Shown here piece after piece: positions 17,144-26,192 of a DNA stretch of 64,000 nt (position 1 is the first letter of the stretch; each line of letters starts with the position of its first letter). Position numbers and translations under genes: made by a program. The stretch lies in NCBI RefSeq assembly GCF_024519285.1, contig NZ_JAMZCY010000001.1, forward strand, positions 1,054,001 through 1,118,000, written 5' to 3'. Source of the DNA: Cohnella sp. WQ 127256. Its GTDB lineage: Bacteria; Bacillota; Bacilli; Paenibacillales; Paenibacillaceae. The notes under the pieces are model-generated. The model saw only the letters and a program-made list of their open reading frames with translations. It was not told where the DNA came from and made no database searches.

Positions 17144-18162
17144 TCACCTATGTCGGAACTGCCAATCCCGGATTCGCACCCTACGCAATGGAAGAGCTGC
17201 GTAGGCGTATTCAAGGCACCAAAGTATCTGGACTTGCGCCGGGAGAAACATTCTTGTTCACGACTGGAGATTTCGACCCGGATCCGCTTCTTACAGATTT
17301 GCGTCGCAATGAGCCGACTTTCCTAAGACATATGTTCCCGATAGATGAAGAAACTGATGTTACGGAAAGTCCGGAGCAATCCGCAGAGATGCTGAATCAG
17401 TATGCAGCTACTTTGGCAGAACGTATCAAAGGCAAGAAAGTTGCGATTCAGGTTCGTAAAGAGCAGAGTAGTCCATTTCCTTATTCCTCGGCTGAGGGAA
17501 GAGATGTTATAGCTCCGATCATTCAGGAGCTAGGTGGCGAGGTCGTAGCCCGTGACTCTGATTGGATCATATCTATCTATGCATCGAAGAAAAAGCTGTA
17601 TATGGGATGCTCACTCCCGCGCAATAACTTGTCTGACTGGCCGGGTGGTGCCGTTAGGTTTCGTAAAGATGAAGGACTTATCTCTCGTGCGGCCTTCAAG
17701 CTGCTGGAAGCTGAACGGGCGTTTAAATTGCCTTTAGACCAATTCTCGAATGCTTTGGATTTGGGTGCAGCCCCTGGTGGATGGACTTCAGTCCTTCTGG
17801 AGAGAGGTTTAAAGGTTACTGCGGTTGATCCGGCTGAGATGGACCCAGCCTTGGAATATCATCCTAGGCTTCGGCATTTGAGACAGAATTCGGCGGATGT
17901 ATCCTTTGCTCCTGGCTCATTCGATCTCTTAGTATGTGATATGAGCTGGGATCCGCGTCACACCTGTCGTATCGTCTCGGAGCTCGCTTCTTCCCTATCT
18001 GCTGGAGGATCAGGGATCATTACGTTAAAGCTTATGCATCGTAAACCCTTTCAGAGCATTCAGGATATTACGGAAAGCTATAGCCGAGTATTTGACATTC
18101 GCCAAGTTAAGCAGTTGTTTCATAACCGTGAAGAAGTTACAATGTGGGTGAAACGTAAATAA
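17140..18162 (+). CDS. FtsJ/RlmM-type RNA methyltransferase
   Basis: A 340-residue SAM-dependent methyltransferase. The N-terminal part up to about residue 165 looks like a THUMP-type RNA-binding region, followed by an FtsJ-type catalytic domain with SRAAFKL (182-188), SAM motif DLGAAPGGW (207-215), catalytic Asp in CDMSWDPR and Lys in TLKLMHRK. This resembles RlmM, the 2'-O-methyltransferase for 23S rRNA, but the exact target is not readable. The ATG at 17140 overlaps the ABC stop codon; the longer frame from 17110 would lack this coupling. Last gene of the operon. Confidence 0.87.
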   Translation: MITYVGTANPGFAPYAMEELRRRIQGTKVSGLAPGETFLFTTGDFDPDPLLTDLRRNEPTFLRHMFPIDEETDVTESPEQSAEMLNQYAATLAERIKGKKVAIQVRKEQSSPFPYSSAEGRDVIAPIIQELGGEVVARDSDWIISIYASKKKLYMGCSLPRNNLSDWPGGAVRFRKDEGLISRAAFKLLEAERAFKLPLDQFSNALDLGAAPGGWTSVLLERGLKVTAVDPAEMDPALEYHPRLRHLRQNSADVSFAPGSFDLLVCDMSWDPRHTCRIVSELASSLSAGGSGIITLKLMHRKPFQSIQDITESYSRVFDIRQVKQLFHNREEVTMWVKRK

Positions 18163-18264
18163 AGGATCCGTTGACGGGAAAGCATCCCGCATCCGGGTGA
18201 AGCCTAGTAAGTTCAGGGCTTCGCTCTGTGGTGCGGTTTTTTTATGTTCAAATTGGAGAGGGGT

Positions 18265-19884
18265 ATGACGATGCAGGATCAACGACATTTAGGGATGGAG
18301 CTTATTCCAGGACAATTATTTGGAGAACGATATCGCATTGTGATGCCCATAGGTAAGGGAGGGATGGGGCGTGTATATTTGGCTGAGGATGTTCGACTTG
18401 GTGGGAAAGTCAGAGCATTGAAGCTGACTAGACCGCTCCCGGACGAACGTCGTTCCTTCCTGCCAGAAGCGCAGGTGATGAGTGAATTAGATCATCCTCA
18501 TCTGCCTGCGATCGTGGACTATTATCCTCCTAACGATGAGGGTGTCGCTTGTATTGTGATGGACTATATCGCGGGCGATACTCTTGCGGAGAGGTTTGTG
18601 CGATACGAGCTTAAGCTATCATTTTCTTTCGTCCTCGGGGTGATGATCGATCTGTGTGAGGTGCTAATCTATTTACACGCACAAAATCCTTCTATTGTTT
18701 TCCGTGATCTTAAGCCTGCTAACGTGTTATTAGACCGGCATAATAAAGCGATCCTCGTTGATTTCGGAATCGCTCGTCGTTATGAGGAGAATAGGCTTAG
18801 TGATACTTTACAACTCGGTACTCCTGGATTTGCAGCTCCAGAGCAGCTTCGAGGGGAGCAATCCGACAGTCGTACCGATTTGTACGGGCTAGGAGCGCTC
18901 GTCTACCATCTGTTGTCTGGTGGGCAATTTGCAATCAGGCATCGAGGTTCGTTGAAGCGAGTTCTCCAGGATGATGTACCTACCGAATTTTTGGATTTAT
19001 TAGAGCAATTATTAGCGATTCATGCTGATGAACGGCCACAATCAGCGCATCAATTATACTCCGAGCTCAAGCTGATCCAACAGGCAACGGAGGGAATCAG
19101 CGTGAATTTTTATGATCGTAATACACGTATTGGTGATGATTACGATCTTCAATCTTATGGGAATAAAGATACAGTTACGGTTATCGCACTCACATCTGCT
19201 TATTCAGGTGCTGGAGCGACTTTTGTCTCTGTTGCCTTGTCAGCGTCTTTAGCACGTCATGGCATTGCCCATGCATTAGTTGAATGTCCAGGAAGCGACT
19301 CAGAGCTATTTGCGCTCCTTAATGGAGCTAGAAGAATGCCCAAGGGAGCTGTTTATGCTCATGCCCATGGTCAACAAGCGGCTGTTCCAGCATGGCGCAA
19401 TGGCAAAGCAACTTATTATCCTTCAGATCCTAATGAATGGTTGAGTCAGAAGCCAAGTACTGCGTTTGCGAGCTGGCTAAGAAATCTAGGCGCCCCAATT
19501 GTACTTCTTGATGTTTCAAGTCGATGGGATGAGCCGGAAATGATGGATTGGCTAACTAGGTCGGTGGATCAACTTGTGATGGTAGTGGATTGCTATCCGG
19601 TAAAATGGTCACCCCGTAGACAAAACTCGTGCATGGAACTGCAGCTGCAGGCTAAGAAACGTCATACGGAAAGTGTGTGGCTAGCAAATCGAGACCAACC
19701 CTTTCCTGATCGGCAGCAATGGCTTTCTTTATTTCCAACTAAGCCGGAGGTGTATTTTCCTGATCTTTCTGGAGTGTCCATGCTGAACGCGTTGTGGCGC
19801 GGTGATGGGATACCGGGGGAACAACAATGTATAAACGCTGTGGATAAGGGGCTTCGCAAATGGATTTCTTCATGGACTAGATAA
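18265..19884 (+). CDS. Ser/Thr protein kinase fused to a ParA/TadZ-like domain
   Basis: A 539-residue fusion protein (numbering from 18265). Residues about 20-275 are a Hanks-type kinase: glycine loop GKGGMGRVY (30-38), Lys53 in RALKL, FRDLKPAN (146-153) where Phe replaces the usual His of HRD, DFG at 166-168 and GTPGFAAPE. Residues about 302-539 look like a P-loop ATPase of the MinD/ParA/TadZ type (TVTVIALTSAYSGAGATF), but the Walker lysines are missing, so nucleotide hydrolysis is doubtful. No membrane span or PASTA repeats, so it is cytosolic. GGAGAGGGG precedes the start; ATG 18271 is an alternative. Confidence 0.85.
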   Translation: MTMQDQRHLGMELIPGQLFGERYRIVMPIGKGGMGRVYLAEDVRLGGKVRALKLTRPLPDERRSFLPEAQVMSELDHPHLPAIVDYYPPNDEGVACIVMDYIAGDTLAERFVRYELKLSFSFVLGVMIDLCEVLIYLHAQNPSIVFRDLKPANVLLDRHNKAILVDFGIARRYEENRLSDTLQLGTPGFAAPEQLRGEQSDSRTDLYGLGALVYHLLSGGQFAIRHRGSLKRVLQDDVPTEFLDLLEQLLAIHADERPQSAHQLYSELKLIQQATEGISVNFYDRNTRIGDDYDLQSYGNKDTVTVIALTSAYSGAGATFVSVALSASLARHGIAHALVECPGSDSELFALLNGARRMPKGAVYAHAHGQQAAVPAWRNGKATYYPSDPNEWLSQKPSTAFASWLRNLGAPIVLLDVSSRWDEPEMMDWLTRSVDQLVMVVDCYPVKWSPRRQNSCMELQLQAKKRHTESVWLANRDQPFPDRQQWLSLFPTKPEVYFPDLSGVSMLNALWRGDGIPGEQQCINAVDKGLRKWISSWTR

Positions 19885-20250
19885 CGATAATCAAGCGGAT
19901 TTGATTTTAATGATCTGCATTAATCGACCGATTTTCCAACACTTTGACACTCATGTTACAATGGACATGGGAGATTGCATTTAGCAAGGAAGAAAATCCT
20001 ATCGGATATTTTCGACTGTTATAATTTCTATTTACTTTCACTGCTTATTTAGGCGCTGTATCCGCTTCCGGTATGGAGGGGTATATTAGAGCCATCATTA
20101 TATTGGTTTTCATTTTTCTCCCATCCTTTGTGGTTAGGTGCTGGGGTTATGCCTTTTTGGTCTCGATTACGAATTCATACACGGATAAGAGCAGTATTAA
20201 GTGTTAGAGCTGAATGATTGAACAATACTTTTATTTACGAGGTGACTTGA
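19885..20250 (+). other. Intergenic region before the two-component system
   Basis: These 366 bases hold no convincing gene. A possible promoter is TTCCAA (19934-19939), 17 bases, TACAAT (19957-19962); a TTGACA at 19944 has no matching -10, and a TATAAT stands at 20020. A 44-codon frame (20073-20207) with a hydrophobic stretch lacks a ribosome site. The region probably is a long leader for the response regulator gene, whose SD is GAGGTG before 20251. Confidence 0.5.
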
Positions 20251-20949
20251 ATGAACAATGAAAATATATTAATCATCGAAGACGAGGATTCTATTGCTCG
20301 TATCCTGCAATTAGAGCTTGAACATGAAGGCTATGGCGTCGGAAGAGCTGCGGATGGCCGCAAAGGCTTGGAGATGGCAATTTCAGGGGAGTGGGATCTT
20401 ATCCTCCTTGACGTAATGCTTCCAGAGCTTAATGGGGTGGAAGTGCTACGTCGATTAAGGCAGAACGATGGGGCGGTTCCAGTTATTCTATTAACAGCTA
20501 GAGACACAGTTCCAGATAAAGTGAGTGGTTTCGAGCATGGAGCCAACGACTACATTACGAAGCCTTTTGCAATGGAAGAGCTATTAGCACGAGTGCGGAA
20601 TTTATTGCGGATATTCAAGGCATCCCGTGAAGGTGAGAATGAAGATGTATTGCGTATCGGGGATTTGTCTATCGAGCTCTTAACGCGTAAGGTTTACCGG
20701 AAAGATCATTCTATTGACCTGACCCCGCGAGAATTTGAATTGCTGCTGTACTTAGCCAAACATAAGAATGGCGAGAAAACCAGGGATGAAATTTTATCCG
20801 ATGTGTGGGGTTATGAGTACATCGGGGATACGAACGTCGTAGATGTGTACATTCGTTACTTAAGACAGAAGATGGATAAAGGCTACCGCCACAAGCTGCT
20901 TCATACGGTGCGAGGCGTTGGTTACATGCTGAAGGAGCCGGATGCATGA
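20251..20949 (+). CDS. OmpR-family response regulator
   Basis: A 232-residue two-component regulator. The receiver has the acidic pair EDED near 10-13, phosphoacceptor Asp54 in ILLDVMLPE, Thr in LLTAR and Lys in YITKPF. The C-terminal winged helix has LTPREFELLLYLA and the recognition part DTNVVDVYIRYLRQK. It is closest in style to ArlR/YkoG-type regulators. The stop overlaps the kinase gene by four bases (ATGA), so the two are one translationally coupled unit. Targets unknown. Confidence 0.92.
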   Translation: MNNENILIIEDEDSIARILQLELEHEGYGVGRAADGRKGLEMAISGEWDLILLDVMLPELNGVEVLRRLRQNDGAVPVILLTARDTVPDKVSGFEHGANDYITKPFAMEELLARVRNLLRIFKASREGENEDVLRIGDLSIELLTRKVYRKDHSIDLTPREFELLLYLAKHKNGEKTRDEILSDVWGYEYIGDTNVVDVYIRYLRQKMDKGYRHKLLHTVRGVGYMLKEPDA

Positions 20950-22322
20950 CCTTAAGATCAAGATTCACCTTATTTACGGTTTTTTGGTTAATCTTTATTT
21001 TGATTTTGTACAATATTTTTGTGTATTTCTTCGTTATTCGTGTCACGACACGCGGGGAGTTACAACTCCTTACGAATAAGGCGGATTTGGTTATTGAGAA
21101 TCTACGCAAGCAAGGGATGCGTGGGTTCGAGGATCCTAAGCTGCTGAGCGACATGTACAACTACAACGAGATGATGAGAATCGTCACAGGTGATGTTCGT
21201 ATTGTTAACCATGTTGGTACGGACGAGCAGCTCCTTTCTATTCCACCGCAGATGCAAGTCTATAATCAATCCGAAACAAGACAAATTAACGGTCAACGTG
21301 TGCTTTATTTATCTATGCCGTTTTTTGATCAAGGACATTTGATTGGTACTGTGGAGGCGGCTCGTCGTCTTACGGTATTAGACAGCTATTTGCAAATCTT
21401 AGTTGGGGCATTAAGTATAACGACCATTGGTGCGATTGTATTCGCGATATTCGGCACGTATTGGTTTACTTCGCGTTTGACAGGTCCTATCGGTCAGATG
21501 GTCCAAACAATGCGGGAAATTGATCGAAGCGGTAAGCTATATCGAGTGAAGCTGAATGGTCGAGAGGAATCGGTAGAGCTTCAGCAAATGGTCAGAGCCT
21601 TTAACCAGATGATCGATCGCATTGATCGTACACTCGAGCATCAGAAGCATTTCGTAGCGGATGCTTCACATGAGCTAAAGACGCCACTGACGGTTATTTC
21701 AAGTTACGCAGACATGTTGAAGCGCTGGGGAAGAGATAAACCAGAAGTGCGAGATGAAGCAATTGAAGCGATCTCCAGAGAAGCTGAACGGCTGCAGAAT
21801 TTGATTCGCTCCATGCTTACATTAGCAGAGGCGGAGCAAGATGATTGGTTGAGTGTATCAAGATTTGATGTGACAATTGTGGTTAAGGAGCTTTCCGGGG
21901 TTCTCGGTAAAACCTTCCAGCGGGAAATTCGGGTGCATTCCCCCAATTCACCTGTTCATATTAAAGGGGATAAAGATAAAATCCGACAGCTTTTGCTTAT
22001 TTTGATCGATAATGCGATCAAGTACAGTAAGGAGCCGATCGATGTTCGTATTCGCCAACAGAAGAACGGGATTAAGCTAGAGGTGAGTGATTACGGCATC
22101 GGTATCGTTGAAAGTGAAATTCCCTATATGTTTGAACGCTTCTACAGAGTGGATGAAGCAAGGCATCGTTCAACGGGAGGCAGTGGTCTAGGGCTTTCGA
22201 TTGCGAAGAAAATTATAGACATCCATGAAGGGGATGTGGAAGTGTATAGTAAACCGGGTACGGGAACGACGATCTCCATTTATTTGCCCCGCAAATTTAA
22301 TCAACATAACGGCAATACATGA
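20946..22322 (+). CDS. Sensor histidine kinase (ArlS-like)
   Basis: A 458-residue membrane kinase. Span 1 is at about residues 10-32, an extracytoplasmic sensor of about 115 residues follows, span 2 is at about 150-171, then HAMP (to about 230), the phospho-acceptor His242 in DASHELKTPLTV, and the ATPase domain with N box NAIKY, G1 DYGIGI and G2 GGSGLGLSI. The layout matches ArlS-type kinases. It forms a pair with the preceding regulator. The stimulus cannot be inferred. Confidence 0.92.
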   Translation: MTLRSRFTLFTVFWLIFILILYNIFVYFFVIRVTTRGELQLLTNKADLVIENLRKQGMRGFEDPKLLSDMYNYNEMMRIVTGDVRIVNHVGTDEQLLSIPPQMQVYNQSETRQINGQRVLYLSMPFFDQGHLIGTVEAARRLTVLDSYLQILVGALSITTIGAIVFAIFGTYWFTSRLTGPIGQMVQTMREIDRSGKLYRVKLNGREESVELQQMVRAFNQMIDRIDRTLEHQKHFVADASHELKTPLTVISSYADMLKRWGRDKPEVRDEAIEAISREAERLQNLIRSMLTLAEAEQDDWLSVSRFDVTIVVKELSGVLGKTFQREIRVHSPNSPVHIKGDKDKIRQLLLILIDNAIKYSKEPIDVRIRQQKNGIKLEVSDYGIGIVESEIPYMFERFYRVDEARHRSTGGSGLGLSIAKKIIDIHEGDVEVYSKPGTGTTISIYLPRKFNQHNGNT

Positions 22323-22346
22323 TAATGAAGCCTTGCAAAAGAGTTG

Positions 22347-22388
22347 AAAAAAACGGCAGTTCGGAATTTCCCGAATTTGCCGTTTTTT
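22347..22388. terminator. Terminator after the histidine kinase
   Basis: AAAAAACGGCA pairs with TGCCGTTTTTT, extended by an inner TTCGG/CCGAA stem. The symmetric A and T tracts would also stop the converging NlpC/P60 gene. Confidence 0.9.
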
Positions 22389-22437
22389 GATTGCAACTTT
22401 CTTCAAAGCCTGAACGTTAATTGTTATTGTAGAGAGG

Positions 22438-22926
22438 TTACAGAACGCGACGTGCGGTCACGTAATGAGACTTCCAATAGCTTGAGTTAATTGAAGAATA
22501 GGTCACTCCTGGCGCTCCATAAGTATGCAGCATTTTATTGTTACCTACATAGACACCCACATGTCCGATCTTATTGCCAGTACGTGCGACTTTGAAAAAT
22601 ACGAGATCCCCCTTCTTCAAGTTTGCCTTTGCCACTTTATAGCCTTTAGTTGCCTGAGTGCTGGATACACGAGGAAGCTTCACGCCGTATTTGCCATAAA
22701 TATATTGTGTGAAGCTGGAGCAGTCGAATGCGGAAGTTGAGCCAGAAGGTGCTCCAAATCGATATTTAACGCCTATGTATTTTTTTCCGAGCGTTATGAT
22801 TTTGTCCGCTTTAGATGTAGCTGCGGAAGCTTGCTGAACATTCCCCAAGCCGATACCGGTAAATCCAATGACAGCGCAAAGGCTTACGCTGACCACTTTT
22901 CGTACGAGTGTGATTTTAAAGCTCAT
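22438..22926 (-). CDS. Secreted NlpC/P60 peptidoglycan endopeptidase
   Basis: A 162-residue exported cell-wall hydrolase that cleaves within peptidoglycan peptides. A signal peptide spans residues 1-36 (basic start, hydrophobic core SVSLCAVIGFTGIG, cleavage after QQASA). The mature part is a bare NlpC/P60 domain with catalytic Cys69 (FDCSSF), His122 (GHVGVYVG) and a third polar residue near His134. No SH3 or LysM domain. The start at 22926 has GGAGGG eight bases upstream; the longer frame to 22968 does not. Confidence 0.9.
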   Translation of the reverse strand: MSFKITLVRKVVSVSLCAVIGFTGIGLGNVQQASAATSKADKIITLGKKYIGVKYRFGAPSGSTSAFDCSSFTQYIYGKYGVKLPRVSSTQATKGYKVAKANLKKGDLVFFKVARTGNKIGHVGVYVGNNKMLHTYGAPGVTYSSINSSYWKSHYVTARRVL

Positions 22927-23227
22927 GCTGATATCCCTCCATCGCGCACCAATTGCAGGTGCTACCATGAAAGTATATCAAAACACCATTCCCCTAAATC
23001 CTACCAAAAAGAAAGAAAAAGTTGGCGTCGGAACACTTTGGAGTACTTTCTTAGAATAATATGAGGATTTTCTCATTTTTTACATATAACCTCCTGTTCC
23101 ACGTTTTATAACGATAATTAACTTGATTCAGGGTTGCCCCATGCGGAATACTTCCTTTAATATAGGAAGTGAGTAAGGGGTATTTTGTCATGGTTTTGGA
23201 AGGGAATTGAGTAAAGGAGATGGATAG
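22927..23227. other. Divergent intergenic region
   Basis: About 300 bases between the cell-wall hydrolase and the acetyltransferase genes. It contains the GGAGGG site of the first and AAAGGAG of the second, and a small hairpin ACTTCC/GGAAGT (about 23150-23170). I considered a c-di-AMP riboswitch, common before wall hydrolases, but the conserved core is not recognisable. No gene seen. Confidence 0.5.
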
Positions 23228-23923
23228 GTGTTTAAGCAATTAAGGATACCGGATGGCGATCGAATGCTACCGGTGACAATACGAAAATATGATAGGGGGG
23301 ATTTCACGGACTTAATCGCTTTACAGCAATTAAGCTTTCCTCCGCCATACCCTTCAGAGTTATGGTGGAATGAAGCTCAATTAACGGAGCATATTACACG
23401 TTTTCCCGAAGGGGCTCTTTGTGTAGAAATCAATGGACGTATTGTTGGCTCTATGACGGCATTACGGACAACAATAGATGATCTAAAACCCCATAACTGG
23501 TCTACGGCTACTGACGATGGTTACATTCGCAACCACGAGTCTAATGGGGATACCGTCTATGTGGCAGACCTATGTGTTGCCCCAGAGTATCGCAAGCTTG
23601 GATTAGGTAAGTGGTTATTGCAGTCTATGTATGAGACTGTCGTTCATCTGGATTGTCTTCGCTTGCTTGGTGTCGGTCGGATGCCTGGCTACTATAGGTA
23701 TATGGACACATTGACACCAGAGCTGTATGTCGAGCGTGTAACGAATGGAATGTTATTCGATCCAGTCATCACTTTTATGCTACGGTGTGGAAGATTGCCG
23801 ATTGGTATCGTTCCCCATTATTTAGAAGATGAAGACTCCGCTCATTATGGCGTGTTAATGGAATGGAAAAACCCCTTTAAGAGGAGTGAATGGAATGGAG
23901 TACATTCGAGTAAGATCAATTGA
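23228..23923 (+). CDS. GNAT-family N-acetyltransferase
   Basis: A 231-residue cytosolic acetyltransferase. The acetyl-CoA motif is VADLCVAPEYRKLGLGKWLL (about residues 116-135), with the Q/R-x-x-G-x-G/A core as RKLGLG. An N-terminal extension and a long C-terminal part distinguish it from minimal GNATs. The GTG start has AAGGAG eight bases upstream. The following GNAT gene overlaps by 29 bases, so both are made together. Substrate unknown. Confidence 0.85.
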   Translation: MFKQLRIPDGDRMLPVTIRKYDRGDFTDLIALQQLSFPPPYPSELWWNEAQLTEHITRFPEGALCVEINGRIVGSMTALRTTIDDLKPHNWSTATDDGYIRNHESNGDTVYVADLCVAPEYRKLGLGKWLLQSMYETVVHLDCLRLLGVGRMPGYYRYMDTLTPELYVERVTNGMLFDPVITFMLRCGRLPIGIVPHYLEDEDSAHYGVLMEWKNPFKRSEWNGVHSSKIN

Positions 23924-24566
23924 CGATCCTCATTTTGCAGCTATGCATCGTCTAATGAGCACGATATTTCCGCCAGAGGAGGTTCTTGAATTCGATTTAT
24001 GGAAGGAACCTATCGAGGATCCCGACATTCACGTTTACGTCGCTGTACATCAAGATAATGTTGTGGGGGCGACGGAATACCGCTATTATCCTGATATGCG
24101 AGTGGCGATGACTGATTTTACGATTATTGGTGTAATGGGGTTAGGTGTCGGCCGTTTCTTATTTGTTCAGCGAGCCAAGGATATCCAGCACCTTCAACAC
24201 GTTAGTGGGACACAATCGCTTGGGATGTTCGCAGAAATATATAAGCCCCACACCGTTTCCTATTTGACATTTGGCAACGTGCTTCCGATGCATCCAGCGG
24301 TCCGACGTGAAGTGTTATCTCACATTGGGTATAAGAAGCTTGATTTCTCGTATGTACATCCGTCATGGGATCACGAAGGCAAAGCGGTATCAGAACTGGA
24401 TTTGGGCTTTTGTCCGGTTGATGAGGATTTGCTAGAGCTTCCTGCAAATCTCGTCACTCAATTTCTTAAGCAATATTATTCTGCTTTGCCTAATAAACCG
24501 AAGGAATGGGTGGAGATGATTTCTCAATTGGACACCCTCTCGGAAATCCATCTGTCAGCTTTATAA
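23895..24566 (+). CDS. Second GNAT-like acetyltransferase
   Basis: A 223-residue protein of the GNAT fold in a divergent form. The strand before motif A is AMTDFTIIGVMGLGVGRFLF, and an Asn/Tyr-rich C-terminal half follows. The usual Q/R-x-x-G-x-G core is weak (VMGLGVG), so activity is less certain than for its neighbour. ATG 23895 is preferred over a GTG at 23886 because GAGGAG stands eight bases upstream. It lies inside the 3' end of the preceding GNAT gene, suggesting that the two proteins may act as a pair. Confidence 0.72.
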   Translation: MEYIRVRSIDDPHFAAMHRLMSTIFPPEEVLEFDLWKEPIEDPDIHVYVAVHQDNVVGATEYRYYPDMRVAMTDFTIIGVMGLGVGRFLFVQRAKDIQHLQHVSGTQSLGMFAEIYKPHTVSYLTFGNVLPMHPAVRREVLSHIGYKKLDFSYVHPSWDHEGKAVSELDLGFCPVDEDLLELPANLVTQFLKQYYSALPNKPKEWVEMISQLDTLSEIHLSAL

Positions 24567-24599
24567 CTTCTACTGTTGGACAAATGAAGGGGATTTACG

Positions 24600-25373
24600 A
24601 TGCGAATTACATTTCTTGGTCAAGGCGACTCGATGGGGACGCCAAGAGTTTATTGTGAATGCACGGTTTGCGAGGAATCTCGTACGACCGGAGCAAATAT
24701 ACGTCTACGCTCTTCTCTGTTGCTAGAAACTGAGGGGTTATCTCCTCTGCTATTGGATTGTGGGCCAGACTGGCGTGTTCAAATGGAGAGACAGGGCTTA
24801 CGTCACATCCAACAAGCGCTAGTGACTCACGCTCATTTTGACCACATTGGTGGTTTGACCGAGTGGGCTGATGCTTGCAGGTGGCGGGAAGAAAAGGCAG
24901 AAGTATTTGCTCCACGTGAGGTGTTAAGCGAGATCCGCCAGCGGTTTCCGTGGATTGAAAGACAGTTTACAATGACGGAAAATGATTCTGGATTGAACTA
25001 TGGACTTTGGCGAGTTACGCCTTGGAAAGTGAATCATGGGAAAAATGGCTACTCCTATGCTTACCGCTTCGATCATAAGGAGCGTAACATAAGCTGGGCT
25101 TACTGTTCGGATTCGATCCAGTTGACGGAAACACAGAAAGCACCATTAGCCGGCTTGGCATTAATGGTGCTAGGTACAAATTATGTGGAAGAACAGTATC
25201 CTATGGATACACGATCTGTTTACGATATGAGGGAAGGCTTACAGCTTGCAGAGGAAATGAAGCCTGAAAGGGTAATTTTTACTCATCTTTCACACGATGT
25301 GGATGTGCGAAGCGACTATGAATTACCGTCACATGTGAAGCTCGCAACAACGGGGATGATTGTAACTGTTTAA
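24600..25373 (+). CDS. PhnP-like metallo-beta-lactamase-fold phosphodiesterase
   Basis: A 257-residue MBL-fold hydrolase. The metal site is His77-x-His79-x-Asp81-His82 (THAHFDH), and an N-terminal Cys cluster (Cys19, Cys21, Cys24 in YCECTVC) matches the structural zinc site of E. coli PhnP, which opens ribosyl cyclic phosphates. No phn genes are nearby, so another cyclic phosphodiester may be the substrate. The 3' end overlaps the converging thiamine pyrophosphokinase gene by four bases. Confidence 0.84.
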   Translation: MRITFLGQGDSMGTPRVYCECTVCEESRTTGANIRLRSSLLLETEGLSPLLLDCGPDWRVQMERQGLRHIQQALVTHAHFDHIGGLTEWADACRWREEKAEVFAPREVLSEIRQRFPWIERQFTMTENDSGLNYGLWRVTPWKVNHGKNGYSYAYRFDHKERNISWAYCSDSIQLTETQKAPLAGLALMVLGTNYVEEQYPMDTRSVYDMREGLQLAEEMKPERVIFTHLSHDVDVRSDYELPSHVKLATTGMIVTV

Positions 25374-26026
25374 TCTCGGCTACGAATAACGAGAAGCAGT
25401 CCGTCAGATATGGACACCGTACCCTGGACGTCTTCGAGCACGTTGCTGATCCCGAGAGACCATCCTAACTTTAATGTGGCATCCTTTAATGGATACCGAA
25501 AGCCAACAAGAGTAACTCCAGTCACTTCGAGCGTTAGCGGTAGAAGCGACGTATAGGGAAAATGTGAATTCGCTTCTAACCGAAGACTGTCGGTGCAGAG
25601 GCGAATTTCATTATGTTCATCGATCAACGTCAAATTACAGCCTTGTTCAGAAGCTTGGCGCAGTAAATGGACATTGCCTAATCCATGATCGAAGCGGGTA
25701 CCTAGTGCTCCTAAGACAATGACTTCGTGATAGCCTCTACTTATTGCTTCTCTTACAGCGAGCTCCGTATCGGTCCAATCCTTGTCGATCGCATCGCAAG
25801 TCAGCAGTTCACTAGTGATACTCGCAATATGCTGCAATTGTCCAGGGGTGATGGAATCGAAATCACCTAATGCCAAATGGGGAGTAACACCGTTAGCGAT
25901 AAGAAATTCAGCACCACGATCGGCACCAATGATGTAATCTTTAGAATCTATACAATCTAATGCCCATGGGCCGAGATTACCTCCGGTATAGATGAGCGCG
26001 CGAGTATGGGAAAGCTTGGACAGCAT
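25370..26026 (-). CDS. thiN: Thiamine pyrophosphokinase
   Basis: Makes thiamine diphosphate from thiamine and ATP. The 218-residue protein has the family segments IIGADRGAEFLIANG, HLALGDFDS, the substrate loop DKDWTDTELAV and the nucleotide-binding GALGTRFDHGLGNVHLL. The C-terminal beta domain carries the thiamine-binding region (DGLLLVIRS). AGGAGG stands seven bases before the ATG. This cofactor serves E1 of pyruvate dehydrogenase and the 2-oxoacid oxidoreductase encoded further on, though the genes are not linked. Confidence 0.9.
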   Translation of the reverse strand: MLSKLSHTRALIYTGGNLGPWALDCIDSKDYIIGADRGAEFLIANGVTPHLALGDFDSITPGQLQHIASITSELLTCDAIDKDWTDTELAVREAISRGYHEVIVLGALGTRFDHGLGNVHLLRQASEQGCNLTLIDEHNEIRLCTDSLRLEANSHFPYTSLLPLTLEVTGVTLVGFRYPLKDATLKLGWSLGISNVLEDVQGTVSISDGLLLVIRSRD

Positions 26027-26192
26027 ATTGAACCTCCTAATGTTCGGTCAAGCTAGTTATTTTCTTAGTATAACGGGAAAATGATCGTTGCGGAACACCT
26101 GGGCTTCCCGCTACAATGAGTAAGAATTCATAAGAATCGACAAACATTGCGAATGAAACGGTTGAAGGCGATAGTGCGGGGGAGAGTTTAGT

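Noticed and set aside
18163-18243. Terminator between the methyltransferase and kinase genes
   Set aside because: A GAAGCC/GGCTTC hairpin and a later T run exist, but they are not adjacent and the stem is only six bases; too weak to call.
20073-20207. 44-codon frame with a hydrophobic segment before the response regulator
   Set aside because: No ribosome site in the right place and many rare-looking choices; probably chance in a leader.
22927-23227. c-di-AMP (ydaO) riboswitch before the NlpC/P60 gene
   Set aside because: Expected from gene context, but on the minus strand only a GGGGCAACC-like fragment resembles the core; conserved segments are absent.
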